Shown here: in pieces, positions 5,975-12,699 of the stretch | How the letters are laid out: each line of letters opens with the position of its first letter | Position numbering within the stretch: the stretch's first letter is position 1 | Source of the DNA: JBFGFG01 sp041627475 | Lineage (GTDB): Bacteria; Actinomycetota; Nitriliruptoria; Nitriliruptorales; Nitriliruptoraceae | NCBI GenBank assembly: GCA_041627475.1 | Contig: JBFKQZ010000068.1 | Span: forward strand, 1 to 12,753 | Reading direction: 5' to 3' | Length of the DNA: 12,753 nucleotides | Program-made: the position numbers and the translations under genes | Notes under the pieces: generated by a model | What the model was told of the DNA's origin: nothing | The model's input: only the letters and a program-made list of their open reading frames with translations | The model's database searches: none

Positions 5975-5990
5975 CACACTCAGGTGGCAA
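5962..5990 (-). promoter_or_regulatory. Promoter for the TetR / propeller / ThiS-like operon
   Basis: Minus strand: -35 TTGCCA (5990-5985, 5 of 6), 17-nt spacer, -10 TAGAAC (5967-5962, 4 of 6). The inverted repeat falls wholly within the spacer. Predicted initiation is within a few bases of the ATG at 5959, so the mRNA would be nearly leaderless, or translation begins at the internal GTG at 5929. Confidence 0.5.
5970..5982. promoter_or_regulatory. Candidate TetR operator, inverted repeat TGAGT-N3-ACTCA
   Basis: TGAGTCACACTCA has perfect 5-bp arms around CAC. It lies in the 43-bp gap between the divergent TetR and carboxylase genes and overlaps both predicted promoters. TetR operators are usually palindromes beside the regulator's own gene, so the assignment is reasonable, though the arms are short and do not extend further. 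Confidence 0.5.
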
Positions 5991-5996
5991 GGAGGG
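5989..5996 (+). promoter_or_regulatory. Strong Shine-Dalgarno for the carboxyltransferase gene
   Basis: AAGGAGGG, close to the full anti-SD complement, sits with its GGAGG core 7 nt before the GTG at 6003. It fixes that start and suggests high translation of the operon when derepressed. Confidence 0.65.
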
Positions 5997-6002
5997 TGCC
6001 CG

Positions 6003-7634
6003 GTGCCGGTCTTCACGTCGCGGGTCGACCCCGCCAGCGAGGAGTTCGCGGCCAACCGCGCGGCGATGCTCGAGCTGGTCGACAAGGTGCGCGGCCTCGA
6101 GCAGCGGGCCGAGGACGCGTCCGAGTCGCGACGGGGGAGGTTCGAGGCGCGCGGGCAGCTGACGCCGCGCCAGCGGGTCGCGCACCTGCTCGACCCCGGC
6201 GCCCCGTTCCTCGAGCTCGGCAACCTGCGCGGCTACCTCGTGGACGACGACAACCCCGAGACGTCGTTGCCGGGCGGGTCGTCGATCGTCGGCATCGGCT
6301 TCGTGGCGGGGACGCGCGTGATGGTGGCGGCGGCCGACAGCGGCATCAACGCCGGCGCCGTCACCAACGCCGGCCTGCAGAAGACGCTGCGGGCGCAGGA
6401 CATCGCGCTCGAGAACCGTCTCCCGATGATCAACCTCTCGGAGTCGGCGGGTGCGAACCTGCTGCAGTACCGCGTCGAGATGTGGTCCGAGGGCGGTCGC
6501 AGCTTCGCGAACATGGCCAGGAACTCCGCGGCCGGCCTGCCGGTGATCACGGTGCTGCACGGCAGCGGCACCGCAGGCGGCGCGTACGTGCCGGGCATGT
6601 CCGACGTCGTCATCGCCGTGCGTGAGCGCGGGATGGCGTTCCTGGCCGGGCCGCCGCTCCTCAAGGCCGCCACGGGTGAGGTCGCCGAGGAGCAGGAGCT
6701 CGGCGGGGTCGAGATGCACAGCACCGTCAGCGGCCTGGTCGACCACGTGGCCGAGGACGACCGCGACGCGATCCGGATCTGCCGCGAGGTCGTGGCCGCG
6801 ATGCGCTGGGGCGACGACTGGGTGCCGGCCGTCGTCGACGGCCCGACCGGCTTCGACGAGCCGGTGTACGACCCCGACGAGCTGTGCGGCGTCGTCCCGG
6901 TCGACGCGTCCCGGGCCTACGACGTGCGGGAGGTCGTGGCCCGGGTCGTCGACGGGTCGCGGTTCGTCGACTTCAAGCCCGCCTACGGGCCGGCCACCGT
7001 CTGCCTCGAGGCGGAGGTGCACGGCCGTCCCGTCGGGATCATCGGCAACAACGGCCCGATCGACAACGCCGGCGCCACGAAGGCCACGCACTTCATCCAG
7101 CGCATGTGCCAGCTGGGGACGCCGCTCGTGTTCCTGCAGAACATCACCGGCTACATGGTCGGGGTCGAGGCCGAGCGCGGCGGGATGATCAAGCACGGCA
7201 GCAAGATGATCCAGGCCGTGGCGACCGCGACCGTGCCGAAGTTCACGTTCCTCATCGGCGCGTCGTACGGCGCCGGCAACTACGGGATGGCCGGTCAGGG
7301 CTACGACCCGCGGTTCCTCTTCCAGTGGCCGAACGCTCGCTCCGGCGTCATGGGGGCGCAGCAGGCGGCGACGACGATGCGGATCGTCGCCGAGCAGCGC
7401 GCCGAACGGAAGGGCGAGGAGCTCAACGAGGAGTTCGTCCAGGGCTTCATCGACCACATCGTCGGGCTGTACGAGGCGCAGGAGCACGCCTGGGTCACCA
7501 GCGGCCGCGGGATGGACGACGGCGTCATCGACCCGCGCGACACCCGCGCCGTGCTCGGGTTCCTGCTCGCCACGGTCGCCGAGGCCGACGCGGCGACGCC
7601 CAACCCCGTCCAGTTCGGAGTCGCCCGCCCATGA
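6003..7634 (+). CDS. Acyl-CoA carboxylase carboxyltransferase (beta) subunit, MCC/GCC-like
   Basis: 543 aa, GTG start. This subunit moves the carboxyl group from carboxybiotin to an acyl-CoA. Two crotonase-like carboxyltransferase domains are visible. The N-domain (about 30-275) has NLSESAGANL (144-153), the oxyanion-hole segment SGTAGGAYVPGMSD (188-201) and FLAGPPLLKAATGE (213-226). The C-domain (about 290-535) has GIIGNNGP (345-352), FLQNITGYMVG (377-387), LIGASYGAGNYGMAG (417-431) and QWPNARSGVMG (441-451). The FLAGPP and SYGAGNYGM signatures place it with methylcrotonyl- and geranyl-CoA carboxylase beta subunits rather than the propionyl/acetyl-CoA AccD5/AccD6 group. However, IKHGSKMI and GNNGPIDNAGATKATHFIQ differ from classical MCC-beta, so the substrate is open. 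It overlaps the next gene by 4 bp (ATGA), the usual arrangement for subunits made in fixed ratio. Control is probably by the adjacent TetR. Confidence 0.93.
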   Translation: MPVFTSRVDPASEEFAANRAAMLELVDKVRGLEQRAEDASESRRGRFEARGQLTPRQRVAHLLDPGAPFLELGNLRGYLVDDDNPETSLPGGSSIVGIGFVAGTRVMVAAADSGINAGAVTNAGLQKTLRAQDIALENRLPMINLSESAGANLLQYRVEMWSEGGRSFANMARNSAAGLPVITVLHGSGTAGGAYVPGMSDVVIAVRERGMAFLAGPPLLKAATGEVAEEQELGGVEMHSTVSGLVDHVAEDDRDAIRICREVVAAMRWGDDWVPAVVDGPTGFDEPVYDPDELCGVVPVDASRAYDVREVVARVVDGSRFVDFKPAYGPATVCLEAEVHGRPVGIIGNNGPIDNAGATKATHFIQRMCQLGTPLVFLQNITGYMVGVEAERGGMIKHGSKMIQAVATATVPKFTFLIGASYGAGNYGMAGQGYDPRFLFQWPNARSGVMGAQQAATTMRIVAEQRAERKGEELNEEFVQGFIDHIVGLYEAQEHAWVTSGRGMDDGVIDPRDTRAVLGFLLATVAEADAATPNPVQFGVARP

Positions 7635-9619
7635 CGACTCCTCGGTTCGACGCAGTCCTCGTCGCCAATCGCGGCGAGATCGCCGTGCGCGTGATCCGGT
7701 CCGCTCGCGCCGCTGGGTACCGCACCGTCGCGGTGTACTCGGACGCCGATGCCGACGCGCCGCACGTCCACGCGGCCGACGAGGCAGTCCGCATCGGGCC
7801 GGCGCCGTCGGCGCAGAGCTACCTCGACGTCGACGCGGTCCTCGACGCGGCCCGTCGCACCGGCGCGCGGGCGATCCACCCGGGCTACGGCTTCCTCTCC
7901 GAGAACGCGGCGTTCGCCCGCGCCTGTCGCGACGCGGGGCTGGTCTTCGTCGGTCCCTCGCCGGAGGCCATCGAGGTCATGGGCGACAAGGCCCGGGCGA
8001 AGCAGCGGATGGCCGACGCCGGCGTCCCCGTGCTCGAGGGCTACCAGGGGGAGGACCAGTCCGACGAGACGCTCCGGGCAGAGGCCGAGCGCATCGGCGT
8101 GCCGCTGCTGGTCAAGGCCAGTGCCGGCGGTGGCGGCAAGGGCATGCGTCTCGTCGAGGACCTCGCGGCTCTGGACGACGCGATCGCCGGCGCCCGCCGT
8201 GAGGCGGCAGCGAGCTTCGGGGACGACACGCTGCTGCTCGAGAAGGCACTGGTGCGACCCCGTCACGTCGAGGTGCAGGTCCTCGCTGACGAGCACGGCA
8301 CGACGCTCGCGCTCGGCGAGCGCGACTGCTCGGTCCAGCGTCGCCACCAGAAGGTCGTCGAGGAGGCACCGAGCCCGGCGGTGGACGCCGACCTGCGCGC
8401 CCGGATGCAGGAGGCCGCCGTCGCCGTCGCCCGAGAGGTGGACTACACGAACGCCGGCACCGTCGAGTTCCTCCTCTCCGAGGACCCCACCGCCAGCGGC
8501 CTACCAGCCGACGAGCCGTTCGCCTTCCTCGAGATGAACACGCGGCTCCAGGTCGAGCACCCGGTGACCGAGCTCGTCACCGGCCTCGACCTCGTGGACC
8601 TGCAGCTGCGGGTGGCGCAGGGCGAGCACCTGCCGCTGGCACAGCGGGACGTGGCGCTGGACGGCCACGCGATCGAGGTGCGGCTCTACGCCGAGGACGC
8701 CCGCCGGGACTACCTGCCGCAGACCGGGACGGTCGTGGCCTGGGACCCGGCGCACGGGGCCGGCCTGCGACTGGACAGCGGCGTGACCGCCGGGAGCGAG
8801 GTCACGGCGACCTACGACCCGATGCTCGCCAAGGTCATCGCGCACGGGGCCGACCGCGGCGAGGCACGCCGGCGACTCGCCGACGCGTTGGACCGCCTCG
8901 TCTGCCTCGGTGTGACGACGAACCGGACGTTCCTCGCCGAGGTGCTGCGAGACGAGCGCTTCGCCGCCGGCGCGGCGACCACGGCGTTCCTCGACGACTT
9001 CACGCACGCGGACCGTGACGACGTCGCGGACGCGGCGGTGGTCGCGGCGTGGCTGCACCTGTCGCGGGAGGCAGGTGCAGCCCGTCGCGCCCCGGGTCTG
9101 GCGGGCTGGACGAACGCCCGACGCGTGCGTGCGCCACAGCGCCTGGCGGGGGTCGCCGACGAGCCGCTCGACGTCGAGGTGGTCCGCGACCGCGACGGCT
9201 GCCGGGTCGTCGTCGATGACAGAACGTTCGTCGTGGACGGCACCCCGGACGCGCTGCGCGTCGACGGTCGCCGGGTCGACCTGGACGCGGTCGCGGTCGG
9301 CCGCGACCGGGTGCTGGCCCGTCTGCCGCACCGGGACCTCGACGTGCGCGACGTGCTGCTCGCGCCCCCCGACGCGCTCGGGGCGGCCGGTGCAGGCGTC
9401 CTCGTCGCGCCGATGCACGGCGTGGTCACGGCCGCCGAGGTCGCCGTGGGTGACCGCGTCGAGGTCGGCGACCGCGTCGTCGCGATCGAGGCCATGAAGA
9501 TGGAGCACCTGCTCGTCGCGGACGTCGCGGGCACGGTCGTCGAGGTGGCGAGCGTGGGCAGCCAGGTGGCGACCGACGCGGTGCTGGCCCGCATCGAGCC
9601 GGACGACGCCGACGCGTAG
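7631..9619 (+). CDS. Acyl-CoA carboxylase alpha subunit: biotin carboxylase plus biotin carboxyl carrier
   Basis: 662 aa, starting at the ATG inside the ATGA overlap. It carboxylates biotin using ATP and bicarbonate and carries the product to the beta subunit. Domain order: biotin carboxylase N-domain (about 5-115: VLVANRGEIAVRVIR, AIHPGYGFLSEN), ATP-grasp (116-320: MGDKARAKQ, KASAGGGGKGM at 162-172, RDCSVQRRHQK at 231-241, EMNTRLQVEHPVTE at 301-314), C-domain (about 335-445: RLYAED, YDPMLAKVI), a divergent BT-type linker (about 465-585), and the biotinyl domain (about 590-657) with PMHG at 594 and the acceptor Lys623 in EAMKMEH. Length and order match MCC-alpha-type subunits. Between TVEFLL and FLEMNTR there is a short acidic insertion (about 283-296) that bacterial biotin carboxylases generally lack. 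All catalytic residues I can check are present, so the enzyme should be active. Confidence 0.95.
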   Translation: MTTPRFDAVLVANRGEIAVRVIRSARAAGYRTVAVYSDADADAPHVHAADEAVRIGPAPSAQSYLDVDAVLDAARRTGARAIHPGYGFLSENAAFARACRDAGLVFVGPSPEAIEVMGDKARAKQRMADAGVPVLEGYQGEDQSDETLRAEAERIGVPLLVKASAGGGGKGMRLVEDLAALDDAIAGARREAAASFGDDTLLLEKALVRPRHVEVQVLADEHGTTLALGERDCSVQRRHQKVVEEAPSPAVDADLRARMQEAAVAVAREVDYTNAGTVEFLLSEDPTASGLPADEPFAFLEMNTRLQVEHPVTELVTGLDLVDLQLRVAQGEHLPLAQRDVALDGHAIEVRLYAEDARRDYLPQTGTVVAWDPAHGAGLRLDSGVTAGSEVTATYDPMLAKVIAHGADRGEARRRLADALDRLVCLGVTTNRTFLAEVLRDERFAAGAATTAFLDDFTHADRDDVADAAVVAAWLHLSREAGAARRAPGLAGWTNARRVRAPQRLAGVADEPLDVEVVRDRDGCRVVVDDRTFVVDGTPDALRVDGRRVDLDAVAVGRDRVLARLPHRDLDVRDVLLAPPDALGAAGAGVLVAPMHGVVTAAEVAVGDRVEVGDRVVAIEAMKMEHLLVADVAGTVVEVASVGSQVATDAVLARIEPDDADA

Positions 9620-9623
9620 TTGG

Positions 9624-9629
9624 CATCCT
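9624..9629 (+). promoter_or_regulatory. Possible -10 for a leaderless transcript of the YGSN gene
   Basis: TGGCATCCT (9621-9629) resembles an extended -10 with hexamer CATCCT, and the ATG at 9637 starts 8 nt downstream, where initiation would be expected. No Shine-Dalgarno precedes that ATG, which is why a leaderless start is considered. Read-through from the carboxylase operon 17 bp upstream is the alternative. Confidence 0.25.
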
Positions 9630-9636
9630 GTCCGGC

Positions 9637-10203
9637 ATGGACACGCTCTGGTACGTCAGCTACGGCTCGAACCTGTTCGCCGAGCGGTTCCGGTGCTACC
9701 TCACCGGTGGGCGGGCCCCGGGGGCGCGGTGGACCAACCCCGGGGCGCGCGACCCGTCACCACCCACGGGGGACCGGCGGGTCGACCTCGACCACGCGCT
9801 GGTGTTCGGCGGGCCCAGCCACACCTGGGACGGCGGCCCCGCCTACCTCGACCTCGTGACGCCGGGCCACAGCGTCGGCCGCGGGTGGCGGATCACCCGG
9901 GAGCAGTTCGACGACCTCGTCGCGCAGGAGAACAAGCTCGCTCCCGGCGCGGTCGCCACGAGTGACGCGCTGTTCGCGGAGGGCGGCGTCGTCCTGCCCG
10001 GGGCTCGCTACGGCCGCGTCGTGCCCCTGCCGCCGATCGGCGGCGAGGTCGCCGTCACGTTCACCTACATCGACCGTCCACACGAGCGGGCCCCGGACCC
10101 GCGCTACCTCGCCCTGCTGCAGGCCGGCCTCGAGGAGCTCGGGCTGGCAGCGGGCGAGGCGCGAGCGCTCCTGCGCTCGCAGCCACAGCTCGCCGACCAC
10201 TGA
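9637..10203 (+). CDS. Gamma-glutamylcyclotransferase-fold protein (YGSN family)
   Basis: 188 aa. The N-terminus LWYVSYGSNL carries the YGSN motif (residues 9-12), the substrate-binding loop of the gamma-glutamylcyclotransferase/AIG2 fold. That family releases 5-oxoproline from gamma-glutamyl amines, and its catalytic acid is a Glu in the central strand-helix region; here the best candidate is E98 in REQFDDLVAQENK. The following RCYLTGGRAPG, NPGARDP and LVFGGPSHTWDGGPAYLD match a small actinobacterial family that databases often mislabel 'histone deacetylase'. No HDAC zinc site is visible, so I reject that label. The gene begins 17 bp after the carboxylase alpha stop without a clear ribosome binding site, so it is either a trailing operon member or separately transcribed. 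The real substrate is unknown; glutathione is not expected in most actinobacteria. Confidence 0.75.
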   Translation: MDTLWYVSYGSNLFAERFRCYLTGGRAPGARWTNPGARDPSPPTGDRRVDLDHALVFGGPSHTWDGGPAYLDLVTPGHSVGRGWRITREQFDDLVAQENKLAPGAVATSDALFAEGGVVLPGARYGRVVPLPPIGGEVAVTFTYIDRPHERAPDPRYLALLQAGLEELGLAAGEARALLRSQPQLADH

Positions 10204-10246
10204 CCGCAAGCGTCCGCTCACGAGGCGCACGTCCGACGACCGACCA

Positions 10247-10275
10247 TCGACACGGCGTCAGGTCCGGACTTGACT
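10247..10275 (+). promoter_or_regulatory. Candidate promoter for the acyl-CoA synthetase gene
   Basis: TCGACA (10247-10252, 5 of 6 to the -35 consensus), 17 nt, then TTGACT (10270-10275, 3 of 6 to the -10). The weak -10 resembles the TTGAGT of the carboxylase promoter. Initiation would fall at about 10282, the first base of a 10-bp palindrome. It lies in the 103-bp gap after the YGSN gene. Confidence 0.27.
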
Positions 10276-10281
10276 GCTTCG

Positions 10282-10291
10282 GGTTGCAACC
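10282..10291. promoter_or_regulatory. Palindrome GGTTGCAACC upstream of the acyl-CoA synthetase
   Basis: A perfect 10-bp palindrome ends 15 nt before the ATG at 10307 and abuts the GGGGAG ribosome binding site. It could be a repressor half-operator, or simply chance. It does not match the TGAGT/ACTCA repeat near the TetR gene. Confidence 0.25.
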
Positions 10292-10306
10292 AGGGGAGCC
10301 ACGACG

Positions 10307-11860
10307 ATGATCCACGCCAGCCCGTTGCCCGAGGTCGAGATCCCGGCGGTACCGCTGCCGGACTACGTGCTCGAGCGGGCGGAAGAGCTGGGGGACAAGC
10401 CGGCGCTGATCGACGGCACGACCGGCCGCACGCTGCGCTACGGCGAGCTCGCGCAGGGCGTGGCCGCGTTGGCCGGCGGGCTCCGCGAGCGCGGCTTCGG
10501 GCCCGGCCACGTCCTGGCGATGCTGGCGCCGAACCTGCCCGAGTACGCGGTGGTGTTCCACGGCGTCGCTCGTGCCGGCGGCACGATCACGACGATCAAC
10601 CCGACCTACACCGCCCACGAGGTCCAGCACCAGCTCGAGGACGCCGGGGCGACGATCCTCGTGACGATCGGGATGTTCCTCGAGACGGCACGCGAGGCCG
10701 CAGTGGGCACGAAGGTCGAGACGATCGTCACGATCGACCCGGTCGACGGCGTCGGCAACCTGCGTGACCTGTTCGGGGCGCCGCTGACCGAGCAGGTGCC
10801 GGTCGACCTCGAGCAGGACACGGTCGTCATGCCGTACTCGTCGGGCACGACCGGGTTGTCCAAGGGCGTGATGCTGACCCATCGCAACCTGGTCGCCAAC
10901 ATCGCCCAGACGCTGGCGCCCGCCGAGATCACCGAGGACGAGACGTTCGTCGCGGTCCTGCCCTTCTTCCACATCTACGGGATGCAGGTCCTGATGAACT
11001 GTGGGCTGCGGGCCGGCGGCACGATCGTGACCCTGCCGCGCTTCGAGCTGGAGCAGTTCCTCACGGTCCACCAGGACTACGGCGTCACGCGCTCGTTCGT
11101 CGCGCCACCGATCGTCGTCGCGCTCGCCAAGCACCCGCTCGTCGACCGCTTCGACATGTCCGCGCTGGAGCAGGTCTTCTCCGGCGCGGCCCCGCTGTCG
11201 GGCGAGCTCGCGCTCGAGGCGGGGGAGCGCCTCGGCTGCGAGGTCGTGCAGGGCTACGGCATGACCGAGCTCTCACCGGTCAGCCACCTCACCCCGGTCG
11301 GCTGGTTCAAGCCGGGCTCCGTCGGCGTGACGGCGCCCAACACCGAGACCGCCATCGTCGACATCGAGACCGGCGAGTTCCTCGGCACCGACCAGGAGGG
11401 CGAGGTCTGGGTCCGCGGCCCGCAGGTGATGAAGGGCTACCTCAACCAGGAGGACGCCACCGCCGCGACGGTCGACGCCGACGGCTGGTTGCACACGGGC
11501 GACGTCGGGATGGTCGACGAGGACGGGCACCTCTACATCACCGACCGGCTCAAGGAGCTGATCAAGTACAAGGGCTTCCAGGTCCCGCCCGCCGAGCTCG
11601 AGGCCGTGCTGCTGACCCACCCGGCCGTCGCCGACGCCGCCGTCATCGGCCGGCCGGACGAGGAGGCGGGCGAGGTCCCGATCGGCTTCGTGGTCGCCAA
11701 GGACGGCCAGGAACCGTCCGCCGACGAGATCATGGCCTTCGTGGCCGAGGAGGTCGCCCACTACAAGCAGCTGGCCGACCTCACGTTCCTCGACGAGATC
11801 CCGAAGAGCGCGAGCGGCAAGATCCTGCGCCGCGTCCTGCGCGACCAGCACCTGGGCTGA
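10307..11860 (+). CDS. AMP-forming acyl-CoA synthetase (4-coumarate-CoA ligase-like / FadD type)
   Basis: 517 aa, ATG with GGGGAG 8 nt upstream. ANL-superfamily enzymes adenylate a carboxylic acid and transfer it to coenzyme A. Motifs in order: P-loop YSSGTTGLSKGV (177-188), LPFFHIYGM (218-226), SGAAPLS (292-298), adenine-binding GYGMTE (316-321), GWLHTGDVG (393-401), hinge DRLKELIKYKGFQVPPAELE (413-432), and catalytic Lys505 in PKSASGKILRR. Every conserved core residue is present, and length and motif spelling fit the 4CL-like subgroup, which uses aryl, medium-chain or long-chain acids. Motifs alone do not choose among them. Same strand as the carboxylase operon, separated by the small YGSN gene; it could supply acyl-CoA to that carboxylase, but this is inference from neighbourhood. 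The stop is only 3 bp from the stop of the opposing DUF427 gene. Confidence 0.94.
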   Translation: MIHASPLPEVEIPAVPLPDYVLERAEELGDKPALIDGTTGRTLRYGELAQGVAALAGGLRERGFGPGHVLAMLAPNLPEYAVVFHGVARAGGTITTINPTYTAHEVQHQLEDAGATILVTIGMFLETAREAAVGTKVETIVTIDPVDGVGNLRDLFGAPLTEQVPVDLEQDTVVMPYSSGTTGLSKGVMLTHRNLVANIAQTLAPAEITEDETFVAVLPFFHIYGMQVLMNCGLRAGGTIVTLPRFELEQFLTVHQDYGVTRSFVAPPIVVALAKHPLVDRFDMSALEQVFSGAAPLSGELALEAGERLGCEVVQGYGMTELSPVSHLTPVGWFKPGSVGVTAPNTETAIVDIETGEFLGTDQEGEVWVRGPQVMKGYLNQEDATAATVDADGWLHTGDVGMVDEDGHLYITDRLKELIKYKGFQVPPAELEAVLLTHPAVADAAVIGRPDEEAGEVPIGFVVAKDGQEPSADEIMAFVAEEVAHYKQLADLTFLDEIPKSASGKILRRVLRDQHLG

Positions 11861-11863
11861 CGG

Positions 11864-12607
11864 TCAGGCCGGCGCGCCGTCCACGACGAGGTCGAGCGCC
11901 TCGTCGAGGAAGCCGACCATGCCGGCGACGGGCAACGCCTCGCGCAGCGGGTCGCCGTACCGCCACGCGACCTGCTCGACCGTTCGGTCGCCGACGGTGA
12001 CGTCCCAGTAGTCGGTGACCGTGCCCTTGTAGGGGCACGACGTGCGCAGCTCGATCGGTGTCAGCATGTCGAGGGCCACGTCCTCGCTCGGGAGGTACCA
12101 ACGGGTCCGCAGCCCGGTCTCGAACAGCAGGGTGGGGCGCGCCGACTCGGCCAGGAGGGTGCCGTCCAGCTCGATGCGGACGTGGTGCGACGACGGCAGC
12201 GCGTCGACCCGGACGTACGGGGAACGGGGATGGGCGAGGAGCGGCTCGTCCTCCTCGAACCAGGCGTCGAAGGCGTCCCAGTCGAGCCGCCACCAGCCCG
12301 CCATCCCGTCCAGGGGCGTGTCGTCGCCGAGCCGCCGTGCGCCGCCCGCGACGCGGGCGTCCCCGACGTGGAGCGTGTGGAGGTGGACCGTGCCCTGCGG
12401 CGTTGCCTCGGTCCCCGTCTCCTCACCGACGAGGTGCCCCGGCACGGCGTCGGGTGGCAGGTGGAAGTGCGGCCACCACGCGTGCTCCCACACGTAGTGG
12501 GCACGCAGCGTGTCGACGACCGTCTCGGACCCGACCACCGCGCGCACGCGCCGGGGGACCGGCTCGACCTGGTTGCGGGTCGTCAGCATTCGGGGGTGGT
12601 CGCGCAC
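11864..12607 (-). CDS. Double DUF427-domain protein
   Basis: 247 aa, GTG start at 12607 with AGGAG 8 nt upstream; the Met at residue 7 (12589) is a less likely start. Two related halves are visible: RRVRAVVGSETVVDTLRAHYVWE...WPHFHLPPDAV (about 19-54) is repeated as HHVRIELDGTLLAES...LFETGLRTRWYLPSEDV (about 141-177). The second copy goes on to the family hallmark TSCPYKGTVTDYWDV (189-203) and EQVAWRYGDP (211-220). The first copy leads into DWDAFDAWFEEDEPLLAHPRSPYVRVD (109-135). DUF427 proteins are small, cytosolic and widespread in actinobacteria and fungi; no biochemical activity is established to my knowledge. The gene is convergent with the acyl-CoA synthetase and divergent from the partial lipoprotein at the window edge, giving no functional hint. 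Confidence 0.88.
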   Translation of the reverse strand: MRDHPRMLTTRNQVEPVPRRVRAVVGSETVVDTLRAHYVWEHAWWPHFHLPPDAVPGHLVGEETGTEATPQGTVHLHTLHVGDARVAGGARRLGDDTPLDGMAGWWRLDWDAFDAWFEEDEPLLAHPRSPYVRVDALPSSHHVRIELDGTLLAESARPTLLFETGLRTRWYLPSEDVALDMLTPIELRTSCPYKGTVTDYWDVTVGDRTVEQVAWRYGDPLREALPVAGMVGFLDEALDLVVDGAPA

Positions 12608-12645
12608 GTCTCGGGCTCCTGGTGGGCTCCGGTGCAGGCTGCCAC

Positions 12646-12655
12646 ACCACGTGGT
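12646..12655. promoter_or_regulatory. Palindrome ACCACGTGGT in the divergent DUF427 / lipoprotein gap
   Basis: A perfect 10-bp palindrome near the middle of the 92-bp gap between the DUF427 start (12607) and the lipoprotein start (12700). The place suits a shared operator, but no regulator gene is adjacent and promoters on either side are unclear. Confidence 0.25.
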
Positions 12656-12699
12656 CCCGCTGGGGCATGCTGCCGGGGGCCGCGGCGGGAGGTCAGCGG

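Noticed and set aside
5952..7487. Long minus-strand open frame (511 codons) opposite the carboxyltransferase gene
   Set aside because: The plus strand carries unmistakable carboxyltransferase motifs; the antisense product is low-complexity with no motif and no ribosome binding site.
6884..9619. Single 911-codon frame suggesting a fusion of carboxyltransferase and biotin carboxylase
   Set aside because: Before 7631 this frame is out of register with the carboxyltransferase and encodes Arg-rich nonsense; the two subunits are separate genes joined by ATGA.
9637..10203. Histone deacetylase label common for this family
   Set aside because: The YGSN motif and length fit the gamma-glutamylcyclotransferase fold; no HDAC zinc-binding pattern is present.
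11861..11863. Terminators between tail-to-tail genes (also 691-696)
   Set aside because: Gaps of 3 and 6 bp hold no hairpin with a T-tract; transcripts probably overlap or end inside the opposing gene.
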